DNA of 64,000 nt from contig NZ_AP028908.1 of NCBI RefSeq assembly GCF_037076465.1, positions 2,418,001 through 2,482,000 of the forward strand, in the 5' to 3' direction. The notes under the pieces are model-generated. The model did no database searches, was not told the DNA's origin, and saw only the letters and a list, made by a program, of their open reading frames with translations. This document shows, piece by piece, positions 1-10,400 of this stretch. The position numbers were made by a program, and so were the translations under genes. Every line of letters starts with the position of its first letter. Positions within the stretch are counted from its first letter, which is position 1. Source of the stretch: Pectobacterium araliae (GTDB lineage: Bacteria; Pseudomonadota; Gammaproteobacteria; Enterobacterales; Enterobacteriaceae).

Positions 1-183
1 CTGAAGGTCGGCTATGTCAGCCGCCGTCACGCAGACCGCAATGATATGACGCGCTATTACAGCCGCAGCCCCAGCCTGCATCTTACCGGCCACTGGCTGG
101 AAGCCGCGGGATTTAGGACAGATACGTCAGTCGTCATCACCGTTGAACACGGTCAACTGCTGATCCGCATTGTGACTGAATGA
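1..183 (+). CDS. SymE-like protein, 3' end only
   Basis: The window opens inside a reading frame on the plus strand that runs 60 codons to a TGA at 181-183. The visible residues include LTGHWLEAAGF followed by a short segment of alternating valines and isoleucines ending in GQLLIRIV. This pattern is typical of the SymE family, an AbrB/MazE-like fold that in E. coli is an SOS-induced toxin kept silent by an antisense RNA. The 5' end, the promoter and any antisense RNA lie outside the window. It converges on the CDI immunity gene. SymE-like genes are often found next to CDI or Rhs loci (family knowledge). Whether this copy is active cannot be judged from the fragment. Confidence 0.7.
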   Translation: MKVGYVSRRHADRNDMTRYYSRSPSLHLTGHWLEAAGFRTDTSVVITVEHGQLLIRIVTE

Positions 184-190
184 CGGATAC

Positions 191-222
191 AAAAAAATCC
201 CGGCCTTTTTGGAAGCCGGGAT
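191..222 (-). terminator. Rho-independent terminator of the CDI operon
   Basis: An 8-bp stem (ATCCCGGC at 197-204, GCCGGGAT at 215-222) with a 10-nt loop is followed, in minus-strand direction, by seven U residues (the A-run at 191-197). It lies 10 bp past the stop codon of the small immunity ORF. It may also slow transcripts from the convergent symE-like gene, but the plus-strand side lacks a clean U tract. Confidence 0.8.
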
Positions 223-231
223 CGTTTCAGT

Positions 232-492
232 CTATTTTGGATATGAGATTGCAATCTTATATTCATCACAGATAAATCCCTCATCTGCTCTATTATGAGG
301 GGTTTTATCCGTTGAAAAATATCTTAATGTCGGTTCTTCCTTTTTTATTTTCAGTTGTAACGATTGTGACATTTTTTTAGAGAAGAATATAACTTTCTCC
401 ATGTTAGACCATCCATCTGATATCTCTCTCACTGAGTTACCTTCAGCAAGAGAGATCTCGATAGCGTGGTCTATATAAGGTGATTTAGTCAT
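232..492 (-). CDS. cdiI: probable CDI immunity protein (CdiI), 86 aa
   Basis: An 86-residue ORF whose ATG (492-490) directly follows the TAA of the giant exoprotein gene (495-493). The two genes abut with no spacer, so translation is probably coupled. It is A+T-rich like the toxin end of cdiA and unlike the bulk of that gene, which suggests the two moved as one cassette. The protein is soluble-looking, has no signal peptide or membrane segment, and matches no family I recognise. In CDI loci the small gene immediately after cdiA encodes the cognate immunity protein that binds and blocks the CdiA-CT toxin in the cytoplasm. The function here is inferred from position only. A terminator follows at 191-222. 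Confidence 0.7.
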   Translation of the reverse strand: MTKSPYIDHAIEISLAEGNSVREISDGWSNMEKVIFFSKKMSQSLQLKIKKEEPTLRYFSTDKTPHNRADEGFICDEYKIAISYPK

Positions 493-1434
493 TTACTTAC
501 CCAAGTCTATTTTATCTATCAATTTCAATTGACTATTGTAGTCTTTTATAAAGTACTGAGTGGCGCCACCGGGACCCAGTAATGGGTTAGCCATTACTTG
601 GCCAGAGGGGATTCTTATATCATTAGTAATCTCATAAATTCCCATTTGAGGGCGGTATCCGAACTCTGGATGAGGTGATACTTGTAGGTTTTTAAATATT
701 GACTCTCTGCTAAATCCTGCATCTAGCAATGTATTCCATGACGTATAATAAGACGATTGTCCTGGTATCCCGCCGTACACTCTGCTACCAGCAGGTAAAG
801 TAACCATTCCCCATTCATCTGCCTTATATCCCCATTGAACCTGATCAGATTTCGCAATGTGAATATCAAAATTAGACGACTCCCGCGCCTTCTGGCTTTC
901 CGCGACATTGGCCTTGATGCGATCGGCCATTGACATCGTGGTATTAGTTGCTTCAGATGCCTTGCTAACACTATTTACACTATAGTAGCCAGCCAATGTA
1001 CTCACGATCCCATGCAACTGCATCACCCTGTCGTACTGCGATGCCACTTCATTCCAGTCTTTGTTATTCGCCTCCGCGATAGCGGTAATGGCCGCATCGC
1101 GGGTAATACTGCCTGTATCTAGACCGTTCAGGATGGCACTCGCATTCGCGGCGTCTTCTGGATACAAGTCTTTAAAGATCAATCGGTAACTTGCAGCACT
1201 TTCACCGTAACTGTTCAGCGCCTGCTGCGCCTGAGCCACCAATGCCGAGCACGCCCCGCCCGATTTATTCCCCTGCGTACAGATATCACGAATGGCCTGA
1301 TCGCGGTCTTTATCCAGTTGACGGGTATCAGCCAACTCTTTCGCTTCATCCTGCGTCAGTGTCCCGGCTTTCTCCTTGCGCTCCAGTGCCGTTTTCTTTT
1401 CGGCTTCTTTCGCACTCAAGAAGTTATTCTCCAC
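493..1434 (-). other. CdiA-CT toxin module downstream of VENN
   Basis: From VENN to the stop are 313 residues. The first part (about 4838-4980) is an alpha-helical, charged stretch containing a CTQGNKSGGAC Cys pair; it resembles a cytoplasm-entry or pretoxin region. The final part carries LPAGSRVYGGIPGQSSYY, then GYRPQMGIYE, then ANPLLGPGGATQYF. The spacing of conserved Arg, Tyr, Gly-Gly and Gln recalls NAD-binding ADP-ribosyltransferase or TNT-like NAD-glycohydrolase folds, but I cannot confirm this. Base composition drops to A+T-rich from about position 960 leftward, marking the cassette boundary. Confidence 0.55.
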
Positions 1435-4400
1435 CGCATTACGCCCAGACTGCGCGCCGCTGGCGGCAGACGCCGTGCTGTTGCCTGCCAGACCGGATAC
1501 CAGCCCGGAGGCCAGCGTGGAAAGCGCACTGACTGACTGCTTTTCCTCTTCCGTCAGGTCGTTTGCCGTCTTGCCGGGGTATTGATCGGCCATGATGGCG
1601 CGGGCGATCAGTTCACCGCTGGAGGCACCGATCGCCCCCGCAGCCGCATCCTGACCCGACAGTTGAGCGACCACAGCCCCCACCACCGCGTGCGCCATCG
1701 CGTTGGCTGCGATATCCGACGCCGTGATTTTGCTTTCATCCTTCGGTATCGTGACATCTTTCACCAACTGCGCCAGATACGGCGATGCGCCACTGGCAAT
1801 TGCTTTCTGGATGTCCCCACCCGCCAGTGCCTGAATCGCCGCCGTGGCTGCCTGTGCCGCTCGCTGGAAGTCACTGCCCGTGCCGTATTTTTGCATCTCG
1901 GCTTTGTAGGTCGGCGATTCCGTCAGCGCCTTTTTATAGTCTTCCCATTCCTGCGCCGAATCACCGTCTTGCGGACGGTTGACTTTGGCATCGCCCTTGG
2001 CCTCTGCGGCTTTCTGCGCCTTCAGCTCGCCTTCTGTGCGCACGATATCCATCACCTGCGCACCAATTTCACCAATCAGCTGCGCCTGTTTCAGGCGTTT
2101 TTGCTCTTTCTCTTTGTTAAAGATCGGGCTGAGCGCATTGTTCGCGTGCTCAACATCACGGCTCAGCGTGGCGATATCTTGCACCTGCTTCGCCGTATCC
2201 CGCAACAACAAGGTGCCATCGCTCACCGCTGCATAGGTGTTGCTAGCCGCATTGCCGCTGTTACCCAGCGACATCAGCGCCGACGGCACATTCATCGCCA
2301 GCGTTGAGAGCAGGCTACCGCTCATAGATGGACTGGCGCTAAAACCTGCGCCGCTGTGCTCCACCTTGAATTCGGCTTTATTATCTAACCCGTTCCAGCC
2401 CAGCGTGCCCGTTTCCAGCCGGTTTTTCTCGGCGTTGGCGGTCGAGCCAATCACGGCGGCGTCAAGCTGGGTATGCTCACCGGTTTTTATACCAAATCCG
2501 TCTTTACCCGCAAAGAGCCCAGCCTGTTGCTGCACGCTGTCATAGTTGCTGTGGATCTTGTCTTTGCTGAGGCTGATATAGCCGCTGCCGCTACCGCCGC
2601 CCCAGGTAAAACTGCCGCCCGCTGAGCCGCTAACCTGTTTAGAATCATACCGCTCGCTGTCTTGCTGACTTTGCAGCAGCAGATTGCGTCCGGTATCGAC
2701 ATCAATGCGCTCGCCGTTCACCTGCGCGCCAATCAGTCGCGTGTCACGTTCGCTTTTCAGCATGACGTGGTTACCCGCATCCACCGTCGTTTCTGACCAA
2801 CTGTTGCCCGTACCGGTTTCCCGCCCTTTCGCCGCATTAGCGTTGGCGAAAATGCTGAGCCCCGCACTCCCGTTGCTCAGTCCCAGGCTGATGCCGATAT
2901 TCCCGCCGCTGCTGCTGTTTTTACCGCTGATCTCCTCGCTGTTACGGGCTGAGAGCAAGTGAATATCCTGCGCCGCGTTCATCATGACGTCGCCGCCCGC
3001 TTTAAGCTGGCTGCCTGCGACTGTGATATCCCCGGTACGCGATTCGATACCAATATCTCCCGCCGCATTCAGCGTCGAACCAAAGCTCTGTTTCTGCTCG
3101 CTAGTCTGGCTGGAGCGTGAGTTTTGCGCCCCGAGAGAAATACTGACGCCGACAAAAGACGCTTCCCCCTTGTTGTTCAGCTCGGACTGGCTGCCCTGAT
3201 AGACCTGATACCCGGACAGCCCGGCTTTCATGCCCTGCAGCAGCGCCAGTCGGCTATCACTTTCACTTTTCGCCGCCTGAATGCTCTGCACCGCGCTGTT
3301 GAGCGCCGAACCCACCACGCCGGATAGCGCCACGGTCAGACCCGCGCTTTTCTGCTCAAACTCCTGCTGTTGTTTGCGCGTATCATAGCCCGGATCGAGG
3401 GTGACATTGTTGCCTTGCAGGAAGATGTCTTTTCCGGCCACCATATCGGTGCCGCTGATCGTGACATCGTTCCCGGCCTTCACCGTCACCGAATCGGTCG
3501 TGCTGCCAAGGGTGCTGATGCTCTGACTTTGTGTCGCCGCCTGATCGCGCAGTTTCTGGCTGGTCGAGGTTGAACCGATGGTAAAACCAATACCGCCGCC
3601 GCTGAATAGGCCGCTTTTTTTCTTGCTGTGCTCTTCATAGTTCTGGTAGTTCTCTACGCTGGCGGCAGTGTTGACGTCATTATTCGCCAGCAGCGTGACC
3701 TGTTTGTCACCGACCACTGCGGAGCCTTGTAGATTGATATCCTGATTGGCCGCCATCGTGACACTGTCACCCGACAACAGACTGCCTTTCTCGTCGGTTT
3801 GCAACGTTTCCCGCAGGGTATGCGTCACCGTCTTCGAGAAGGCCTTTTTCTTGACCTTCGTTTCTTCAAAGAAGGTGTGCTGCGTTTCCGTGGCCGACAG
3901 CAGGTTGATGTTGTTACCCGCCTGCACCGTCACCGCACCGCTCGCCACGCCCTGTGCTGCTTGCAGATTGATATCCCTGCCCGCTTGCAGGTTCAGACCC
4001 TTGCCGGTCGTTAACTCGGTGCTCTGTTGGGTGATGTTTTGCTGCCAGTCGGCGTGACGGTTCCACCAGTTGCCGCTGTAGGTTTCTTCCGTCTCAGACA
4101 GCAGGTTGAGATCGCGTCCGGCTGCCAGTGTCGCATTGCCTTTGGCGTTCAAGCTGGCCGCGTCGGACAGCACATCCCGTCCGGCCACCAGATTTAGATC
4201 GCCCCCGCTCAGGAGTTGGCTGTTTGCCACGTCCTGCGTGCGGCGCTGCGCGGTACTGCCGCCCTGATACAGCGTCTCTTTCAGCGTGTCCTGCGCAGTC
4301 AGGCGGATATCATTACCCGCCGCCAGCGTCAGCGCCGTTCCACCGGAAAGCGAGCTGGCATCGATCTGAATATCCTGACCCGCCACCGCGCTCAGCGCAC

Positions 4401-7400
4401 CACCTGCATTGACGGTGCTACCCTGCACGGCTGTGTTCAGCGCGGTGTTGCTGCTGCCCCAGCCGATATCTACGCGGTTATTGGTCAGCGTCAGCGTCTC
4501 AATCGCTACATTGCCTTTGGCGTTCAGCGCCATGTCCTGTCCGGCGTTGAGCGTAGCCGCCACGTTGCGGATATCCTTGCCCGCGCTGAGCGTCAGGCTA
4601 TTGCCCGCGACAATCTCGGCGGTTTTGCCGAGTTCAGTGAAGACCAGCGAGCCAGTGCCGCTGCGCGAAGCCGTCGGCTGTGCGGTCTGGAAGTTGCGGC
4701 TTTCGGTTCGGTTGATGATATCGCCGTTAATGCTGGCGAGTTGCAGCGTGTTGCCTTCAATTCGGCTGCCGCTGTTGGTGATGTTGTTGAGCGCCACCAG
4801 ATTCAGGCCGCCGTCTGATTTGATCAAGCCGCCTTCGTGGTTATCAATCTTGTCGCCGCTGGCGATCGCCAGCAATTCAACCGCATTAAGCGTGCCGCTG
4901 TTGGTGACGCTGCCGCCCGCATTCAGCTCAACCTTGTTCGCGACAATCGCGCTGCCCTGCAGGTTGCTTTTATCCGCCTGCGCCAGATACAGCTTCGGTG
5001 CCAGCACGGTCTGCCCGTTAACCTCGATATTTTCCCACCAGACCATGCTTTGACTGAGGTTCGCAACCTGATCCGGCGTCAGGCTGACGCCCAGTTGCAG
5101 GTTCATGCCTTTCTGCGCCGCGGCCGCGTTATCCAGCAGTTTCTGCATTTGTTCCAGATCGGAGCCGGTGCCATTCAGGTGACGCTGCCCGCTCTGTTTC
5201 AACACCGCCTGGCTGATGTAGCGGATATCAAACTCCGCATCCCCGAGGAAGCGGTAATCGTGGTCTGCATCCAGATTCAGCTTATCCAGCAGATAGGATG
5301 ACCCCAGCACCTTATCGGCCTGCGTCCACTGCGAGCGCGTCTCGACCGGTACCACCGTTGACGGCTGCTGCCCCAGCAGCGTCTGCAGATCGCTGAACAG
5401 TGCGTTATCCACCTGCCCCAGCTGTTCCAGTTTCGGGTTGGTGTGGATCAGGTAACGGCTGTCCGCATTCGGATCGACAACCAGCAGCCCGTTATTGCTC
5501 GTCGGCAGCGGATAATCGGCAAGCGGGTTGGTGCTCAGGTTTTGCAGCCCGTTGCCGATGGCGTTCAGCAGGTCTGTGGCAGAAAGAGGTTGTGGCGCAG
5601 AAGGCGTGGCTCCGCCCGGCAGAGTGTCTGCACTGACCGTCGGCTTCGGTGCATCAATCGCCGCCATGCCCGGCGTGGTCAGTGTGGCGGGGCTATCTAC
5701 CGTGCCCGCTATCGTTACACCCGTTGCGGTATTGTCCACGTTAATCGGCGTCAGGCTCTTGCCGCCATCGGGCCGTTGGCCTGTCGACGTGAGCGCAACG
5801 GCATCAGGGTTGCTGACGTGACCGGAAGCAGAAGGCGCTAACACCACCGCATCGCCGGTGTTGAGCGTCAGCGGCCCGGTGGTAGTCGGTGCCGCAATCA
5901 CCGCTGTGATGTTCTCCGCCTGTGTTCCCGCTTGCAGCGCAGTGCCTGCCTGCTGCGTCAGCGCCACGGCTTTGCCCGCCGCCGCCACGCCTGCGGCATT
6001 GCCTGACAGCGCAGCCTGTCCGCTGTTCGTTTTGGTGACGTCTACCGTACCCGCGTCAAACGACGAATCCTGACTGGTCAACTGGCGCGTGGTCTGCTTC
6101 TGCAACGGCGACAGCGTGGTGATAGCATCCAGCACCGGTTTGGTTGCCGCAGGCATAAATCCGCCGCTGCCCGGCTGCAACGTGGTATTGCTAATATCTT
6201 GCTTAAAATCGGCGGTAATGGTGCCGCCCGCCTGAATTAACGCGTTATAGCTTTCGCCAACGGTTTTTTCGTAGGTTGGGGAGTCATCCAAGACATAAGA
6301 TATATATGGAGAAACATAAATATCTGATGATCGTGGTGTATTGTTTTTTTGTGTTAAGTTCTTCCCACCTGCGTATCTATACGTTAAATACTCATTTAAA
6401 ACACCACTTTGATAAGATTGGTTATTTAATCTATTTCCTTTCAATAAAAAATCATTCTTTGAAAATAGTTGAGATGCTCTATTCTCTAATTTATCCACAT
6501 TAATTAATACATTATTTCCTGAACTTATTTTACCTGCATCCCCTTCTGTATTAATTTTAATATCTTTACTGTTAGTTAAAATTTTTTGAATAATGGCACT
6601 TTCATAAGGTGCATACTCATATGAATAGGATGTACTCTCCCTTCCGCCCTCCCCATCACCTCCTCCTCCTCCTCCACTACCATGTCTGACAGTTGTTACG
6701 GTAGTGTATATTCCATAATCACTATTTTTGAACCATGATGTAGGTATGTTGACTCTCGTAGCTCCTAACCACGACGGTTTTTTATCAATACCTAATTCCG
6801 TTTCCGTCACCACCAGTCCCTCACGCTGATTGGTCAGCGTGCCGGTGTTAATCGTGATGTCGCCGGATTGCGTTTCGATGGTGCCGGAGCTGTTGAGCAG
6901 CGAGGTGCTGGCGTTACCCTGCGCATCGCGTTGCACCCACAGGCTATTGCCCGCCAGAATGGTGCCGAACACGTTGGTCAGAGAGTCCGACAGCAGGCGC
7001 ATATTGCCGCCCGCATACAGCATGCTGCTGTTATGCAAGACACTCCCCGCCTGCACCAGCAGGTCACCCGTAGTGCCAATCAGTCCTTTGTTATTCAGCG
7101 TTTTATCGCTCACCAGTGTCAGATTACCGCCGGCCTGAACGCTGCCCGCTTCCAACTGTACGATGTCTTTTGCACTGATCCGCGACTCGCCGCCGCCCGC
7201 CAGAATGCGGCCCTGATTGGTCAGCGTGCCGGTACTGGTCAACTGGACGGATTGACCCTGTAACGTCCCGCGCTGGTCAAGGTCGCCCGCCACGTTCAGC
7301 GCCAGCTGTTGCCCGGCGGCCATGGTTTGCGTGAAGGTCAGCGGCCCGGTGAGTTCGGCGGTCAGATTGCCCAGTGCCACCAGTTGCCCGTCCTGCTGCA

Positions 7401-10400
7401 GTTCATGGGTTTTCAGGCGCAGATCCTGCGCGCTGTAGAGCTTCGCGCCCTGACGGTTAATCAGGCGCTGCGTCTGCAGCGCCAACTGTGTCAGACCCAG
7501 CAGCGTGCCGTGGTTGTCCAGCTCGTCGGCGATAATTTCCAGTTCACCCGCCTGCACCAGCCCGTTATTCACCCACTGCGGAATTTTCAGCGTCAGCTTA
7601 TCTTGCGCCATCAGGCTGCCCTGTTGGGTAAACTGCTCGGTGTTGACGGCCAGTCCGCGCCCCTGTAACCAGCCGTGGTTGTCTACCGCCGCCGCGTTGA
7701 GCGTGGTGGTGCCGTCGGATAACAGCTGCCCCGCCTGCTGGTTAACAATCTTATTTTTTCCATCCAATTGCAGCGCGGCGGTGCCCTGTACCGTGCCGCT
7801 ATTGGTTAACGTATTGCCCGTCAGCGTGGTGGTCGCGGCTTTGATGTCGCCCTGATTATTCAACGCGGCCGCCTGCACGCTCAGCGTGCCATCACTGCTT
7901 AAACGCGCCTGCGGGGCATTAGTGAACTGGCCAGCGACGGTGGCGTTAAGCGCACGGTCACCGCGCAGGATGCCGTGGTTAGTGAGTGCATCTGCATCCA
8001 GCGTCAGCGTGCTGCCCTGCACCTGACCGCGGTTGGTAATATCATGCGCAGTCAGGTTCAACTCCCCGCCGCTAACCAGTTGGCTGCCCTGCGCGCCCTG
8101 ATAGGCACCGGTCAGTTGCAGCGTCCCGCGTTGTACGCCCAGCAGATTGCCCTGCTGATCGAGATCGCGGGCGGTCAGGCGCAGATCGTCCGATTGCCAC
8201 AGCCCCTGATTACTCAGCACGCCGGTCGTTAGTACGCCCACGCCGCCGCTAAGCAACCGCCCCGTAGCCAGATTATCGACGCGGTCGGTGAGCTGCAGCG
8301 TAAAGCCGCCAACACCCGTCAGCGTGCCGCTGTTCTCCAGCGTCGTGCCGGTCAACGTCACCGCGCCCTGCGAGAACAGATCTCCCTGATTACGTAACTG
8401 GTCGCCGTTGAGCGACAGACTGTTCAGCCCCGCGACGGTGCCACGGTTATCAAACGTATCACCGTGCAGCGTCAGCGTGCCCGCCTGCCATAAACCGGCG
8501 TTATCTGTCTGTTTAGCACGGAGCGTGGCCGCCCCTTTGCTGAGCAACTGGCTGCTTTTATCGCCGACATAGCGCAGGACGTCGAGCAGGCGCAGCGCGT
8601 CGGTGCCCTGAATGCGACCCTGATTATCCATCTCGCGGGCGCGTAGTTGCAGGTCACCGGCCTGTAATGCACCGGCGTTGCTCAGCGTGCCGCTGTCGAG
8701 ACGGCCCGAGCCGTTGGTCAGCAGTTCCGCCCCGGCACGGTTAATCAGTTCATCCCGGTTTGTGACCGTCAGGCCGTTGCTGCCCAGCACGCGCCCACCG
8801 TTATCCAACGTGCCGGTGGTCAGGTTCAGCGTTCCCGCGACTATCTCACCGCTCTGCGTCAGGCGGTCGGCTGTGATAAGGGCGTCACCGTCACTCAGCA
8901 AACGAGACTGGGCACTTCCCTGATAGGTGTTCAGTAAATCAAGACGCATCCCGTCCTGACCGAGCAGCGACCCGCCGTTTGTCAGGGTGTTCGCCGCCAA
9001 GGTCAGCGTGTTGCCCTGCCAGAACCCGTCGTTAATGACATCACCAGCCTGCGCCTGCAGGGCACCGTTGGTCAGCAGTTGACCGGTGCCGCCGACCGTC
9101 AGACCATCGCGCAGTTCCAGCGTGATACTGCGCTCACCGATAACCGTGCCGGTGTTGTCGAACGCACCGCCATTCAGCGCCAGCGTCCGACTTTCCCAGC
9201 GTCCGTTATTGCGTAGCTGGTTGCCGCGCAGCGTCAACGTGTCAGCAGTATGCAGTAGACCTGCCCCCTGATAGTCGCCATTGAGCGTCAGCGCCCCGTC
9301 AGCAATCACGCTGCCCGCGTTGTTTATCGCACCACTGTCGAGCGTCAACTTACCCACGCCGGACACGGTGCCTTGATTGTCGAGCAGGCTGGCGCTCAGC
9401 CAGCTGTCGCCGCCGGAGAGCAGCGTGCCCTGATTGGTTAATCGGCTGGTTGGATTGGCGCGATCTAGCGTGATCGTTAATCCTTTATCCCCCTGCATCC
9501 GCCCGCGGTTGGTCAACTGCTGCGCGTCAAACGTCAGGCGGTCTGCCTGCACGTCGCCATCGTTGATCACGTTTGCGGCACGTAATGCGGCAAGTCCCTG
9601 CGAAAGTAACTTTCCGTTCTTTTGGTTATTCAGATCGTTGGTTGCTGCCAGCGCCAACGCATGAATACCAAAAATCTGCCCGCTGTTGGTCAGGCCAGCG
9701 GCCTGCAGCGTGATGTCGCCCGCCTGCCACTGACCGTGATTCTCAACCTGATCCGCCGTCAGCGTGCTGCTGCCCTGACTCAGCCATTTGCCTTGATTGC
9801 GTGCCGTCCCCGCAATCGCCAGCGTCAGTGCATCCACGCCCAGCATCTTGCCCTGATTGTTCAGCGTATCGGCGTCTACCTTCAGCTCCAACGCTTCCAG
9901 CGTACCCTGCTGGTCAATATGGTTCGCTACCACACCCAGCGTGGTGCTGCCACTGATAAGACCGCGGTTATCCAGTTTATCGCGCACATTCAGTTGCAGG
10001 TCATCGGAACCCTGTATCTGCCCGTGGTTCAGCACATCCTCAGCGGTGATGCCTGTCCGTTGGCTGGTGAGGTCACCGGTGTTGGTCAACGTACCGTCCA
10101 GCGTCAGTTGCAGGTCACGCGTGCCGTTCAACTGACCGCCGTTGGTCACCTCATCGGCAGTAATGGTCAGTGTCTGGCTGTTCAGCGCGCCCTGATTATC
10201 AAGATGATTGTCGAGATCCAGCGTCAACCCGTTCACGCCCGTCAGGATGCCCTGGTTGAATACGTCCTTGGCCTTGAGCGTCAGCGCCGTGCTACTGATG
10301 TCACGCGTATTATTCAGCGCCCCATTCAGATTTAGATTCAGGCTGTCGACGCCGGTGATCGTGCCGTGGTTGGTCAGATCGCTGGCGTTCAGCGTCACCG

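Noticed and set aside
6276..6503. 75-codon plus-strand ORF in the A+T-rich part of cdiA
   Set aside because: It is opposite an intact cdiA frame, and its hydrophobic composition is what A+T-rich antisense DNA produces by chance.
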